Shown: positions 12,601 through 22,372 of the stretch, in pieces
Position numbering within the stretch: the first letter of the stretch is position 1
Layout of the letters: each line of letters begins with the position of its first letter
From: Meandrina meandrites
Lineage: Eukaryota; Cnidaria; Anthozoa; Scleractinia; Meandrinidae
Direction of reading: 5' to 3'
DNA length: 64,000 nt
Assembly: GCA_963693305.1 (NCBI GenBank)
Contig: OY855904.1
Span: forward strand, 13,753,496-13,817,495
The notes under the pieces: model-generated
Seen by the model: only the letters and a program-made list of their open reading frames with translations
Databases searched by the model: none
Told to the model about the DNA's origin: nothing
Translations under genes and position numbers: made by a program

Positions 12601-15600
12601 TGAATACAATGTTTGTTCTAGGTCTTATTTGATTAAAGATTCACGACTTGATTCTTCATTTAGTATATACACACATATTTGTCACTTACAACGAATAGGA
12701 AAGTATCAAATTTGTTCGTAGCCAAATTTCAGATTTGGGTACGTTCTAAGGATGTTTTTAATTTTTGTCCTTTTTCAGCCTCGACGTTCTTATAAAAACG
12801 ATTCTTATAAAATGGAGCGTACTTTACTATCGTGACTATAGCAGGGTTGGAAACTAAAATTTCGGAGCATTCCGGAGCACTCGCCATTTAGGCGAGTGAC
12901 CTCCACGCTGCACTCGCCCAGATAATTTTTTCACTCGCCCAGTCTCATAGTTCCACACAAACACAGAAAACATTAAGCGCCCCCTCCCCACATCCTCAGC
13001 CCACGAACATAAAATATCCAACTTTAATTTCTAATCACGTTTGACACTGTTCCTTAGTTTAAGCTAGTTTAAGGAAGTTTAAGGAAGGTTTCCGTTGAGT
13101 TTCGCAGTTCATTTTCAAGGTCTCTTCATCATTTAACGATTGCACAGCGAAGCTATTTTTGTATGTTTGCGACCCATTAGCTGTCGAAAGTTTAGATAAT
13201 TTTAAAGTGGAAAGTAGAAAATTACGCTTATTTTGAATAACATATTTTGGAGTTGAAAATCGTTCTCGCCAATCCGGGCGAGTGATCGGTGATTTGTACT
13301 CGCCCGACAGTTTTGACACTCGCCTGGGCGAGTGGGCGAGCGCTAATGTCCAACCCTGCTATAGGGAGATCCCCTCCTTCAGTAAATATATCTTATAAGT
13401 CTGGGCCTAGTTTTTCAAACAGTGGATAATCCTATCCACTGGATAAGTACTGATAAACCAAATTAAATAAACAAGTAAGTATCCTTGGTCACTCCTGCAA
13501 ATAGGAATGGAATCGCGTATCTATATCTCACCGACAGCATTTGTATTTATACAGATATTGGGTTATTTTTGAAAGTTCCTATTTGGTGGGACTTGTTTTA
13601 AAACAAAGCGATATTTAACAGCTGTTGCTTTATCCCGGGTGATCCTGCCTGATTTAAAGTTGCAGCTAATTGGTAGCATTGGCAGATCCCATGGAGGGGA
13701 TAGTGAGGGAGGCGATTAGCCTGCGCAGCTGGTGGGATTAGTGGGCACAAGTGAATTTTTCTCGTGCGCGTGAAGCCCGCGTCGCTGAGCGGCCGAGCCG
13801 CGAGTGATCTCAACTTGACTCCTCACCAAACCCCTCGCTGCTTGGCGGCCAAGACCAAAGCATGCGGCCGCTAAAAAAAGCACTCGCTCGCGAAATCCCG
13901 CCGCAGGCTAGGAGGCGATTTAATCTTTCAGTAAAGTAGCTTTTAAGTTTTTGGCCACCAGCTTGTACGCAAATAAGTAGGTAAAATAACCGGTTTTTTG
14001 ATGATTGAAGGACCAAGGCAGTGCTATTTTATGGCAGCATTAGCGGTTATTTTTTCAATACCACCACCTTAATTGTACCCAAGTTTGGATCCCGCACTGA
14101 GTAGGTCAGAATAAATTCTTATTGAATAATCCAGACGAACACTGGAGGATGTTGGAGGGGACCACATAGTTTTCTGAAGAACGAAGTGGGGATCAGCCGT
14201 AATTGACAGGGATTAAGAGGGTGGGTGGGGGGGGGGGGGGGGACCAGAAAAAAGTCTGAGAATTTCATGTGGCGGTGGGATCGCCGTAAATAACTTGAAC
14301 CGTGCCAATTGATCGCCTCCTTTTATGCCATTATTATGTTTTGGCTTCTGCGTGCTCTTATCCAGGCACGATCTCATCACATAAATAATCGTTGTGCAAT
14401 GGCTTGAAATTGTTTAAGTTCTGCATTTCAAATGTTAAAGTTCCATTGCCAAATTCTTTAAAGAGGCATTTTAATAAGAGCCAGTGGAAACGTTTGTTCA
14501 ACGCGGCCGAACGGTGCGATATTATTGAAAACAACAACAACAGCAACAATCGAATATCACGATTGTTGATCTTTCTCTATGAGTCTTCTATGCGAAATAG
14601 AAACTTCCTCTTCAGGTTCAATTCATTAGAGATGTTGTCAACTTATTTGAGGCTCTCTGCAGTTCTTCGTAGTGCACCATTACTCGCTCTTGAGCTTTCT
14701 GAAAATATTTCAGCTCATCACTTGCGAACAGTTTTTTGGTATGGTGTTCTCTACATCATGATATAGAACCTTTCGATTGCTGTCGGTGAATGATAACAAA
14801 TCGGCTGCGCAATTCAAGGCAGTCCTTGACAGTTTACTACCATCCGCACTTGCAATGAACTTGATATTTTGTGGTGGCTTGGAAAGGAGGGGGCGGGGAT
14901 CATGAAAGCTTCCACCACGAATGAGGGGGGATCATTCAAATGCTATATACTTTATGGGGAGATCAGGTGAATGCTACGGTGTAGCAACAAAAATTGCAAT
15001 TGCAAGAGTGGTCTTGTTTCACCCCTTAGCGTTGCGTGACAGATATAGCCAGAACCGGACTGGCAGCTCGTTCATTGAATCAAAGCTCCTAATTGCACCG
15101 GTCATTTAAATGCATCACCAACAGAAAAAGTCAAAAGAAAAAGGGGAAAAGCCTTTTGGAACTCAGGTAAACTAAGTCAATTTATAGTCCAACAATCAGA
15201 GAAAATGTAGTTCGATTCAGTGTTGACAGTGGTCGAGTAAATCGTGAGTGAACTCCGTTTGTATTCTAAGTGCGTATTCAAAGCTCAGATTTGGCTTAAA
15301 CTTAAACACAACAACAAAATAGCATTTTCAGGATATTCGTTTTGTGTACAAATGTGATTTGAAATGAGATTCAATGAAATTCAGATGGCCGGTGCGATAT
15401 GGAATTTGACAGTTCTGGTTTGGATCGAATTTCACTGTTCGGTGAATATTTAATGAGCCGATGATCACTCTCCTCCCAATAAAATGAAACGGCGAACTAA
15501 AAATTGAAAACACTATTGAATATGGCTTTTTATTTCTATTCCCTAATGTTTTAGTTTACTTTTCTTTAGTTTTCTTGATGTAAGACCGGTATTGGTCCAA

Positions 15601-16858
15601 GGTATTCAAATTTTAAACAATTAGCGATTTGGTGTTGTTTTTGATAATTTCTCAAAAATAGGAAAAATTATCCCCTCGACATTTACAGAAAAGGCGTCAT
15701 AGACAATATTTTTTTACATATTCGTGTAGGGGAAGGTTAAGGCTTTACATTGATGTAACTGCCATGTTTTGATTTTATCCGCCAGCTGAGAAAAGAAGTC
15801 CACAAAATGATCAATTTTCGGGTTGTCCCTCGAGCCTCCTAACGTAGGGGTGAGTAATATCATAGAATGCCAATAGATTAACTTCAGAAGTAGATCTTTC
15901 TTGCTATGTAAAAATTATGGCGGTACAGTTTGTCCTTGCTTTGCACCGATCGCTTCAAAAAGGTAAACAATCGTCTTGATTTTCGGTCGCGCGCGAGCAA
16001 AATTCGGTCAAAATTATTTTTAGCTCTAGCGGAAAAAACCTTAAGCCAAGAACCAAAAAGATTGTGGTTTTGTTACTTTGGCATGAAGGCCTTTCATCTC
16101 ACAAAAAATCAGGCGATTCAATTTTTAGATCCGGAACCGACCGGTCGAAAATTAGAGAGACTCCCTCTTAACTTTGCCAATACTTTCAATATATTTATTT
16201 TGCAACATTATCTCTATGTGTCCCTGAACAATTGAATAAACCGCTGTTCACTGATGTTCTAGCTTTCTGGTTGTTGCTGCACTTGTAATTGTTCTGGCGG
16301 TATCGGGAGATGCACGTTCGGCTGCACCTGCTGCACGGCGGAGGAAAATTCCATGAGAGAGGTATGCTATCCATGCAATGTTGTGTATTTCGCTTCTATA
16401 TTTGTTTTACTGTACTATACCGTTTCTATATATTTGCTGGAGCTGTAGACGGATCGGACCCAGATTCAATATTATATATGACGCACAACAGTGCAATGTG
16501 GTTGTAAACCAACTGAAGGAGCTTAGTCGAGCTCCATGTTTTTCCCTGAGATCTTTAATTTGAACACACTTTTTCAATTCTGATCCAGCTGCATTAGAAA
16601 CCGAACCTAGAAGGTCGAAGCTTGGATGAGCGCGCAGCGGCGCACTTGTCGAGCTTTACACTACTCGGCTACGAGCTTAGCCCTTGCCTTTAAATTACAC
16701 ATTGCTTTTGCATAACAAAACTTCTTTCTTGTTTACTATTACAGAAACGCATTCGGGAAATGAAGGCTTTGGTCGTGAAGTATCTGAAAATGCGTTACTC
16801 AGCTAGATGGAAAGAGATTACCGGATCACCGCACAATGATCAGCAGCAAATCGAGTGA
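2813..16858 (+). CDS. TRPC-like cation channel, gene A (nine exons, exon 7 donor damaged)
   Basis: A TRP channel of the TRPC type, a plasma-membrane non-selective, probably calcium-permeable cation channel. Exons: 2813-3652, 4399-4744, 6899-7370, 8249-8447, 8877-9029, 9942-10013, 10674-10709, 16263-16361 and 16745-16858. Joined, they give 776 residues (764 if exon 7 is skipped). Residues 1-280 are a cytoplasmic domain with a TRP_2-like end; FVASPKCQ opens exon 2 as FVAHPNCQ does in TRPCs. Hydrophobic segments lie near 312-333 (pre-S1), 361-383 (S1), 397-414, 428-449, 467-485 and 505-527. The pore region holds GMFWLLLGLVE (561-571), S6 holds NMLIAMM (605-611), and a TRP-box-like EWQFSR lies at 625-630. 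The tail has two cysteine clusters. ATG 2813 is the first in-frame ATG and aligns with the starts of genes B and C. Every exon is open, but exon 7 is followed by CT instead of GT. Confidence 0.85.
4399..4744 (+). CDS. Gene A exon 2: pre-S1 and S1
   Basis: 346 nt, acceptor CTTTCAG, donor GTAAGT, ends in phase 1. It carries FVASPKCQ, a hydrophobic pre-S1 stretch, the basic cysteine patch RRCCCCHKF and S1. Confidence 0.88.
5153..6204 (+). mobile_element. 5'-truncated LINE in gene A intron 2
   Basis: An open frame to 6032 carries reverse transcriptase motifs: VYINDLP followed by the YADDT catalytic motif, then KTKSMIIG, KYLGVMLSS and the typical LINE C-terminal region, ending FKKCLFSAFYN. The element is truncated just before the VYINDLP block, so the N-terminal half of the RT and the endonuclease are missing. 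A short 3' UTR ends with an AATAAAAG-like signal and ATTATTATT tail near 6204. The retained part has no internal stop, which suggests a fairly recent insertion. It is most like CR1/L2/Rex1-type elements; the clade is not certain. It lies in the sense orientation of gene A. Confidence 0.85.
6280..6416 (+). repeat. Degenerate (TAA/GAT)n microsatellite
   Basis: Imperfect AATAAT/GATAAT runs shortly downstream of the LINE tail, probably grown from its ATT-rich 3' end. The Ile/Met-rich ORF across it is an artefact. Confidence 0.8.
6899..7370 (+). CDS. Gene A exon 3: S2 to S5
   Basis: 472 nt, phase 1 in and phase 2 out. It contains WWNVVDTLVVF, the S3 signature matching the W-N-x-x-D motif of TRPCs, and the S4-S5 linker LQLSLYKMLKDVLKF. 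The donor GTACGT lies inside an open frame that would stop ten bases later if not spliced. Confidence 0.88.
7829..8071. repeat. MITE with CACACCAA-type inverted ends (intron 3)
   Basis: The left end reads TATACCTGGTTCACACCAAC and the right end TAGTGTGAATGGGGTAT, which are imperfect inverted ends. Internal AAACATGTTTGG and AAACATGTTTAA also pair. It is a relative of the element at 24630-24877. Confidence 0.6.
8249..8447 (+). CDS. Gene A exon 4: pore helix and S6
   Basis: 199 nt, phase 2 to 0. GMFWLLLGLVEEDK is the pore-helix segment with the FW pair of TRPC pores. S6 reads VIVALNMLIAMMHHSFDKIM. Genes B and C have MMNNSF at this place, as TRPCs do, so HH is a change private to gene A. Confidence 0.9.
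8877..9029 (+). CDS. Gene A exon 5: TRP-box-like segment and first Cys cluster
   Basis: 51 codons, phase 0 on both sides. It begins ENAVVEWQFSRTLMW, corresponding to the EWKFAR segment after S6 in TRPCs, continues VPVPFN (LPxPFN in TRPCs), and ends CPNCCKTCCCKE before GTAAGA. Confidence 0.88.
9942..10013 (+). CDS. Gene A exon 6: 24-residue linker
   Basis: 72 nt, phase 0 on both sides, flanked by AATCAG and a GTTAGT donor. It encodes RQNERQQSISLV and onward, ending VQ. It aligns with exon 6 of B and with the two copies in C but is the most diverged. Confidence 0.72.
10094..10282. repeat. Short terminal-inverted-repeat element (MITE), intron 6
   Basis: Left end AATAGGCCATTTCCGAGTTG and right end TAACCTGAAAATGGCCTATT pair. 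Just inside, AAAACG/CGTTTTGACAAAGAGGC pairs with GCCTCTGTGTCAAAACG. About 190 bp with no coding capacity. Confidence 0.75.
10674..10709 (+). CDS. Gene A exon 7: 12 residues, splice donor lost
   Basis: 36 nt encoding EENHKEPNWITR, aligned to EEHHEGQNWITR in gene B. The acceptor TTACCTTAG is intact. After the last codon CGA the sequence is CTAATT, where gene B has GTGATG, so no GT or GC donor remains. The exon is phase 0 on both sides, so skipping keeps the frame. If it is not spliced out, translation would run 24 codons further into the adjoining element and stop at 10782-10784. Confidence 0.6.
10731..11917 (+). repeat. Left arm of the long inverted repeat
   Basis: Pairs with 15015-16171. The outermost bases are TTAAGAGGGAGTCTCTCTAA. 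Its tip lies about 20 bases after exon 7 of gene A. Confidence 0.82.
12184..12499 (+). pseudogene. Penelope-like element 3' remnant (GIY-YIG endonuclease tail)
   Basis: The frame ending in TAA at 12497-12499 reads HLKEDHKLQGYSVQKQFTVL, then KKCRTKLDCLLYEMLYI, RNIKPKLN and SDSVRAKLFT. This is the end of the GIY-YIG endonuclease domain of Penelope/Neptune elements, including the conserved glutamate (LLYEM) and asparagine (PKLN). The stretch at 12184-12290, with ACGACGTTTCGATGACTCC, resembles the flanking repeat of such elements. The reverse transcriptase part is absent. It sits in the loop of the long-inverted-repeat element. Confidence 0.6.
12839..13361. repeat. Terminal-inverted-repeat element rich in CACTCGCC, nested in the loop
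   Basis: Left end TAGCAGGGTTGGAAACTA and right end ATGTCCAACCCTGCTA pair, with TA flanks. Inside both ends are several copies of CACTCGCC or GGCGAGTG. About 520 bp and non-coding; the 86-residue minus-strand ORF here has no recognisable domain. Confidence 0.72.
13600..15014. other. Loop interior without a supported gene
   Basis: Contains a G-run at 14224-14243, GC-richer sequence at 13680-13900 and short ORFs without domain signatures. Nothing here looks like a transposase. Confidence 0.45.
15015..16171 (-). repeat. Right arm of the long inverted repeat
   Basis: Reverse complement of 10731-11917, ending CTCCCTCTTAA. Gene A exon 8 starts 92 bases further on. Confidence 0.82.
16263..16361 (+). 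CDS. Gene A exon 8: second cysteine cluster
   Basis: 33 codons, phase 0, acceptor GTTCTAG, donor GTATGC. It encodes a string with spacing CCCTCNC, then RCTFGCTCC: nine cysteines, two fewer than in the gene B exon. Confidence 0.8.
16745..16858 (+). CDS. Gene A exon 9: C-terminus and stop
   Basis: 37 codons plus TGA. KRIREMKALVVKYLKMRYSA resembles the helical end of TRPC tails. It is nine residues longer than gene B because the stop is displaced, ending QQQIE. A possible polyadenylation signal AATAAA lies at 17163-17168. Confidence 0.82.
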   Translation, partial: KRIREMKALVVKYLKMRYSARWKEITGSPHNDQQQIE

Positions 16859-18039
16859 CAAATACAAATTCATTGTTTTGCCTGTTTGTAAAAAACTGTT
16901 TTATAATTTTTCTTTAAAAAAAGCGCTAAGTAGAGCAAAATAAGTATCCACGGAGAAGACGTGATAGAAGATAAAAGTTTGTTGTTGCTCTGCCATTGTT
17001 TGGGCACGCGCGAACTTTTGAACAACGGATTTTGTTTACTCGGCGAATGGTGCAATTTCTAAGATAAAATTTTAAAACTTATTACTTTGGGAAGTAGCGA
17101 TGTGGCTTAGGTCCATTTTAGGCGAAACAGATACAGAGTAAAAAGCTCTTGTTGTAAAAGAAAATAAATTTAGAAGGGGTGCTACTTGATTCGATCATCC
17201 GGGAAGAGAATGTGACACGCAAAACACTTTGCGTATAGCTGTATGAGCATGAAAACGAGGCAGGGAAGTCAAAATCACCCGTATTTCTCTTTTTAGTCGG
17301 CAAATTGAGTCAAAATAGATTAAAGCACAAAATGTGCAAATGTGCAAAGTTCCAATGATGTTTGCAATATGGTCACTTGACAGCCCCATAAGTCTTTCCA
17401 TGAAAACGAGGCTGTCAAATGAAACGTTCCAGTCTTCGTGGCTCTTATCGGGACATTGATACAAACGGATAGAAACATTTAATTAATATTTTCATGGTGT
17501 AGTTATTTTGCAAAGTACTGAATGAACAACTATAAAAAGGAAGAATGTGAAATGTAAGGCTGACTGTACGGTTGGCAAGTGCCGGAGTCATATAACTGTC
17601 ATATAACGTGCCCTCAAATTCGGTCACATGCAAACCTACTTCATAGCCAATCAGACGACACGTTATATGAACAAAATTTTCTAATGAACTACGAAAGCAA
17701 GAAGGAGCAGGTGGCACCTTGCAATGGTTTTTATGTTATTGAAAAATTGTCATTGTTGCTGATACTCATGCGAAATATCCCAGTCTACTTCTCTCAAGTA
17801 CGCACAACGTGGGTTTACTTTCAGCTTTTTATATATAGCAAAAACCGTTTGGCTTAGAAAAGTTTCACATCCCGCAGTATTTTAGTGTATTCAGTATTGA
17901 TAAGATATCTTCTCTGTCTTCAAAAGGATGAAGTTACGTTTGATATCATATATCATTTACTCACATGTCGCATGTTTTGGATCCAAGTGGATGCAGCCAA
18001 ACACGAAAATAAATTATCCATTGGAAAAGACTTAAACGA
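16859..18039. other. Spacer downstream of gene A
   Basis: AT-rich sequence with no supported gene. Short ORFs on both strands have no domain signature. Confidence 0.5.
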
Positions 18040-18670
18040 GAAGTATCGAATCATTTTTTAATTTGTTTCTCAGGGCTTTCTATCCTATTAAAAACTTTAA
18101 CTTGGAATCTGTGTGTCTTCTCTTAATTCTCACGGTATCAATAGGCCATAGTTACCGATCTGAAATAATGTCTCACTAAAATATTGTTTTGCACGGTTAA
18201 TTAGCACAGAAAATGAACAGTTCCCTAAATATGGAAATTCTATGAAAACAATCCCGAGATATTTTCCGTTAATCTTATAACAATCCCCAAGCTAGTATTT
18301 TTAATTAAAAAGGGCAACGCTAGAAGGGAAATAAGAGATGAGGGCTCTTAAAGAAACTCACATATGCGCAGTTTTAATGTTGGAATATCTTAAAACGGTT
18401 AACGGTGTTTTCTTTAAGTTCTTACGGTATCAATGAATGAAATTTTTTGCACAGTTAATTAGCACCAAAAGTGAACAGTTCCCTTAACTTGGCATAGCTG
18501 AGATAATAATAATCCCGAAAAAAATTTCAAAATTTTTCATTAAAGATAACTTAAACGGAAAGAATCGAATCATTTGTTAAACTTGTTTCTCAGCATTTCC
18601 CATCTTATTTAAAAGTTGTATTTCTATTAAATCTGTGTGTTTTCTCTAAATTCTCACGGTATTAATTGGT
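18040..18670 (+). repeat. Satellite-like repeat block, first part
   Basis: Three copies of a unit of about 235-290 bp start near 18121, 18411 and 18645 (the last partial). The shared core reads TTCTCACGGTATCAATAGGCC, usually followed by GTTAATTAGCACC and GAACAGTTCCCT. A further motif, AACTTAAACG followed by GAATCGAATCATTT or close to it, recurs near 18030 and 18547. Confidence 0.75.
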
Positions 18671-19029
18671 GGTTTTATTAGCGGAGCTCCTAAGCGGCCC
18701 GAAGGGCCGCAGAGCGGAGCCCCATAGGTTTCGTGCGAACATGGAAAATTTTAAAACCATGCGTTTGAGTTTTCATATTCATGGTGGCAAGCGGCATGGC
18801 TCGCGGGCGCGTGCGCTCTACATACATACGTACGAAGTTGCCCAAAATGGCGGCCATACTCCAGAAAAAGCTTGACCTGGGCAGGCCTCTTACATGTTTG
18901 ATATTGGCCATCTCACTTTAGTTAAAAAAAACCTATCGTAGAAGTTTGTAGGACACTGCACTTTTTTTTTCATGTTGAAAATCGACTAAGGATATTTCAT
19001 TTCGCCTACCCTATCACATCCAAAGTTTT

Positions 19030-20085
19030 TATATACTTCAGAGATATTTTCTCACATCAAAAAAATGATTTGGACATTTCATATCAACTTAAACGAAGTG
19101 ATTGCATGAAAAGGCGGCAAATCTTTGGTACCCTGTTCACCTTTAAGCTGAATGAAAGACGCGAAGAAAGCTGTTAGCGAACTTTAGTCTTCGTGAATAT
19201 TTCTCGCTCCATTTACTCATCTTCATGGAAACTTATGTCAAATGATTTAGGACAACCTCGCAACAGAAGGATCCAACATAACTGCAGACTTGCACATTAT
19301 ATATCGGACTAAAAGTCAAAGAGCGATGTCCAGGGTTTGACCTGCGGCAGAACAAGGCTGAAAATCACTGAATTGAGCTCAAATAAAAGTGAACTCAGAG
19401 CTGATCAAGTTCACTGAAATGAAGGATAAAAGACTGTTAAAGGCTACACCGATGGAAAGATAGAAATTGATCTTCGCTAATAATTCATGTAATTTATGCG
19501 CGGTGGTGTTGGAGTAAGCTTACAACGAAACTGCCGTGTTCGTGTCCGATATTTTTATTGGGCTGGTTTTGAAGCTTTGCCCTGCAGAATTTACAAGCCT
19601 TCTCCAATAGTAAGGTAACAAACGTAAATGTATGCACAAAGAATAAGCCTAATTTTATATTGAGAGAATTATACTTCATTTTTGAAGTTGTGTCGGTTTT
19701 CGGCAGATCTTCCCGTAAATATTTATCAAACGTGTTCATGTTTGCACATTTTATACAGACATTGTTTATTAAATATTTCGTTTAGACGACCTGTTTTCTG
19801 TTTTAGTTAGTGGAGTTAACTGTAATGTTCATTATTGGATTTTTAAAAACAAGTTATTAACATCAAAATCACGATTTCGGCTCGCTTGCATTTGTTTTGT
19901 TTCTCTTATCACTGCTTATGAGTGAGTGTGTTGAAATATCTTAGATGCGTAAATGAATATTTCGCCGGTTTCGTTGCCAGCGAGTTACCTGTGCTTGGCT
20001 GAGTGAGTTCAGGCTCCACCTAAAGCATATTTACTTACCAGAAATAAAGAAAATTCATTCAGTTCTCTACATAAAATTCTCTTAG
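19030..20085 (+). repeat. Left copy of a dispersed repeat found inverted at 27350-30150
   Basis: Matches the reverse complement of the right-hand copy through many blocks, for example CATCAAAAAAATGATTTGGA, GAAAAGGCGGCAAATC, the ATTTAGGACAACCTC block, and ATTCATTCAGTTCTCT at the inner end. This copy lacks the two insertions present in the other. Confidence 0.75.
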
Positions 20086-21120
20086 CAACGTGTACGATAA
20101 ACAATCATGCAACCAAACCACAACGAAAGGAAGACGGTTCAAAACAGTCAAAACAACATTATTGTAAGCTTGTTCTTACCGTGCACCACTTCCCAAATCA
20201 CAAACTACCACAATTCTTACACAAGAACTTCCTTAAAGTGACTTACATAACCGGCACCATCAATTTGAAGAGTTTGTTTTGCCGCCGTGATTTTCTCAGT
20301 TTGCCGTGGCGTGAGTTCATTTTTTTTACTGTGTTTAGCTTCGAGTTCACTTTGTTTTCTGTTTTTTTTTTGCCTTGATTTTCTTGCCCTGATAGTTTTG
20401 CAGAAATCAAAACAAGGTCAAGATTCTCTTTACACATGAATAACTCATAAAGGTCCTAGAGGTGTATTAATTTATAGTGTACAGCAAACGTTGTAAAAAG
20501 TTTTACAAAGATTTGTTTTGCGCCTACGTGCGTACGTGAGGAACCCAATAAAGTGCACTCGTCAATTTCAATTTTAGAACCTGTCACGGGCAAGAAAATT
20601 CAGACGGGTTAACCACAATACATTGAGAGGTTTTTAAGATATTAAGTTCAACCATGAGCGATTAAAATTTATTTTATACCTATATGGGCCACCGTATAAA
20701 GCTTAGAAATATTGTGTGTACTTATTTAGCAACACTGTAATTAACTCAAGCAAAAAAATTAATAAATGGAAGCTCCGCTTTTAGGCCTGCCTAAATCTAT
20801 ATATTAGAGTTACAAAAACTATTTGTTTGCATGGAAAACATCAACAGACTATTACATTATTGAGCGTTCAGAAATAAATGGTGTGCCAAAACTATAGCTC
20901 TGTAGCATTTTTCGTAACCGAGTTAAAATAGAAAGATAGAGTTGAAGTCTTCTGAACTATAAGACATTTTTTTTTCTCTTTTGACACTGTATCACGCAAA
21001 CAGAAAATGAGCTAAAAGCTCCTATAATTGAGTTTTTTGTTGTTTTGTTTCTTGTTTTTAATTAGTATACTTAAGGACTTTATTTTCAGAGGGTAACACT
21101 TGAGAGTTAACATTAACTTA
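20086..21120. other. Non-coding spacer
   Basis: No supported gene; only short ORFs, for example at 20181-20378 without domain features. Confidence 0.45.
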
Positions 21121-22167
21121 AGTTACTGATCACTTCAAACAGAAGAATATAAAAAGTGTTATAGAAAATATAAAATCAAGCTGTAGCTACTACTAGATAT
21201 CACTGTTGCAAACGTAGCATTAGAGATATGGTTCGGTTATTAGATAAACGATTGTGCCTTTTTTTCTGGAAGATAAGTGATCCCGTCCCCTTTTTTAATA
21301 CGATCTAAAAGGTCTCATTTCTTGCTCTGCCTCGCTTCCGATCATTTGCCAAAAAAAACAGCTTTCGAATCTGTTCGTATTCTCTAAATTCTCACGGTAT
21401 CAATAGGCCATAATTATAGATCTGAAATAATATCTCACTTAAATATTTTGCACAGTTAATTAGCACCGAAATTGCACAGTTCCCTAAACTTGGAATAGCT
21501 ATGACAACATGTACAACCCGAGATATTAACCATTAATCTGATATCAATTCCCAAGCTAGCTTTTTTCGTAAGAAAGGTAACGCTAGGAGGGATAACAACA
21601 ACAGAAGACGTCAACAACAGAAGACACAAAATAATTTGTGTGTTTTCCCCAAATTCTCACGGTATCAATAGGCCATAATTAGTCGAATGAAATGTTTTGC
21701 CCGGTTAATTAGCACCAAAATTGAACAGTTCCCTTAAATAACAATAGTCCCAAAGAGTTTTCTGTTAATCGCATATGCGTTTTAATCCTTTTGAACTAAC
21801 TTAAAACCGTTAACAACACAACAAAAAATAAGTTTGCCATTAAAAGAAACTTAAACGGAAAGAATCGAATCATTTGTTAACTAAAGTTACTGATCACTTG
21901 GTGAACCTCTATCTAACAGAAGAATAGAAAAAGGTTAAAAGTTATAAAAAACGTATACTAAAATTATATAAAATATAAAATCAAGCTGTAACTACTACTA
22001 GATATCACTGTTGAAGACATAGCATTAGATATATCGTTCGGTTATTAGATACTTACGATTGTGTCTTTTTCTTTTTAAAGATAATTGATCACGCCCCTTC
22101 TTCAAATGCGATTTAAAAGGTCTCATTTCTTGCTCTGCCCCCGCATCCGTTTATTTGCCAAACAGCT
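21121..22167 (+). repeat. Satellite-like block, second part, between two direct repeats
   Basis: Core units TTCTCACGGTATCAATAGGCC recur near 21390 and 21655. They lie between two direct copies of another segment, 21121-21364 and 21883-22167, which share GTTACTGATCACTT, ATAAAATCAAGCTGTA, CTACTACTAGATATCACTGT and GGTCTCATTTCTTGCTCTGC. The second direct copy ends about 205 bp before the GPCR start codon. Confidence 0.72.
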
Positions 22168-22372
22168 GGTTGACTACTTAGTAAAAATGTTAAATAAACA
22201 AGTTTGGCTTTCACTCGTTTCAACGCGCCTTTGCTGAAAGACGTATCGTCGACAACTAGAGAGAGGGTTCTGGACACCTTAAAAGATGACAATCACAGCC
22301 AAACTTCTCGCAGTGAGTACCTGAACGTTAGTAATCAGTTTCTGTATCGAGCGAAGTGATCCTGGACATAAA

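Larger units (their letters stand above)
10731..16171. mobile_element. Long-inverted-repeat element with TTAA ends, about 5.4 kb, in gene A intron 7
   Basis: The two arms, about 10731-11917 and 15015-16171, are near-identical in reverse complement over roughly 1.15 kb, with more divergence towards the inner ends. Each outer end is TTAA followed by GAGGGAGTCTCTCTAA, as expected for a TTAA target duplication (piggyBac-type cut sites). The 3.1 kb between the arms carries no transposase that I can see: it holds a Penelope remnant, a smaller inverted-repeat element and poly-G, all probably nested. Equal ORFs on opposite strands in the arms (near 10735-10972 and 15930-16165; 11421-11606 and 15328-15513) only reflect the repeat. 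It is probably non-autonomous. Confidence 0.8.

Noticed and set aside
14392..14766. 124-residue ORF in the loop of the long-inverted-repeat element, considered as a transposase piece
   Set aside because: No DDE motif, no zinc finger pattern and too short; an opposing ORF overlaps it.
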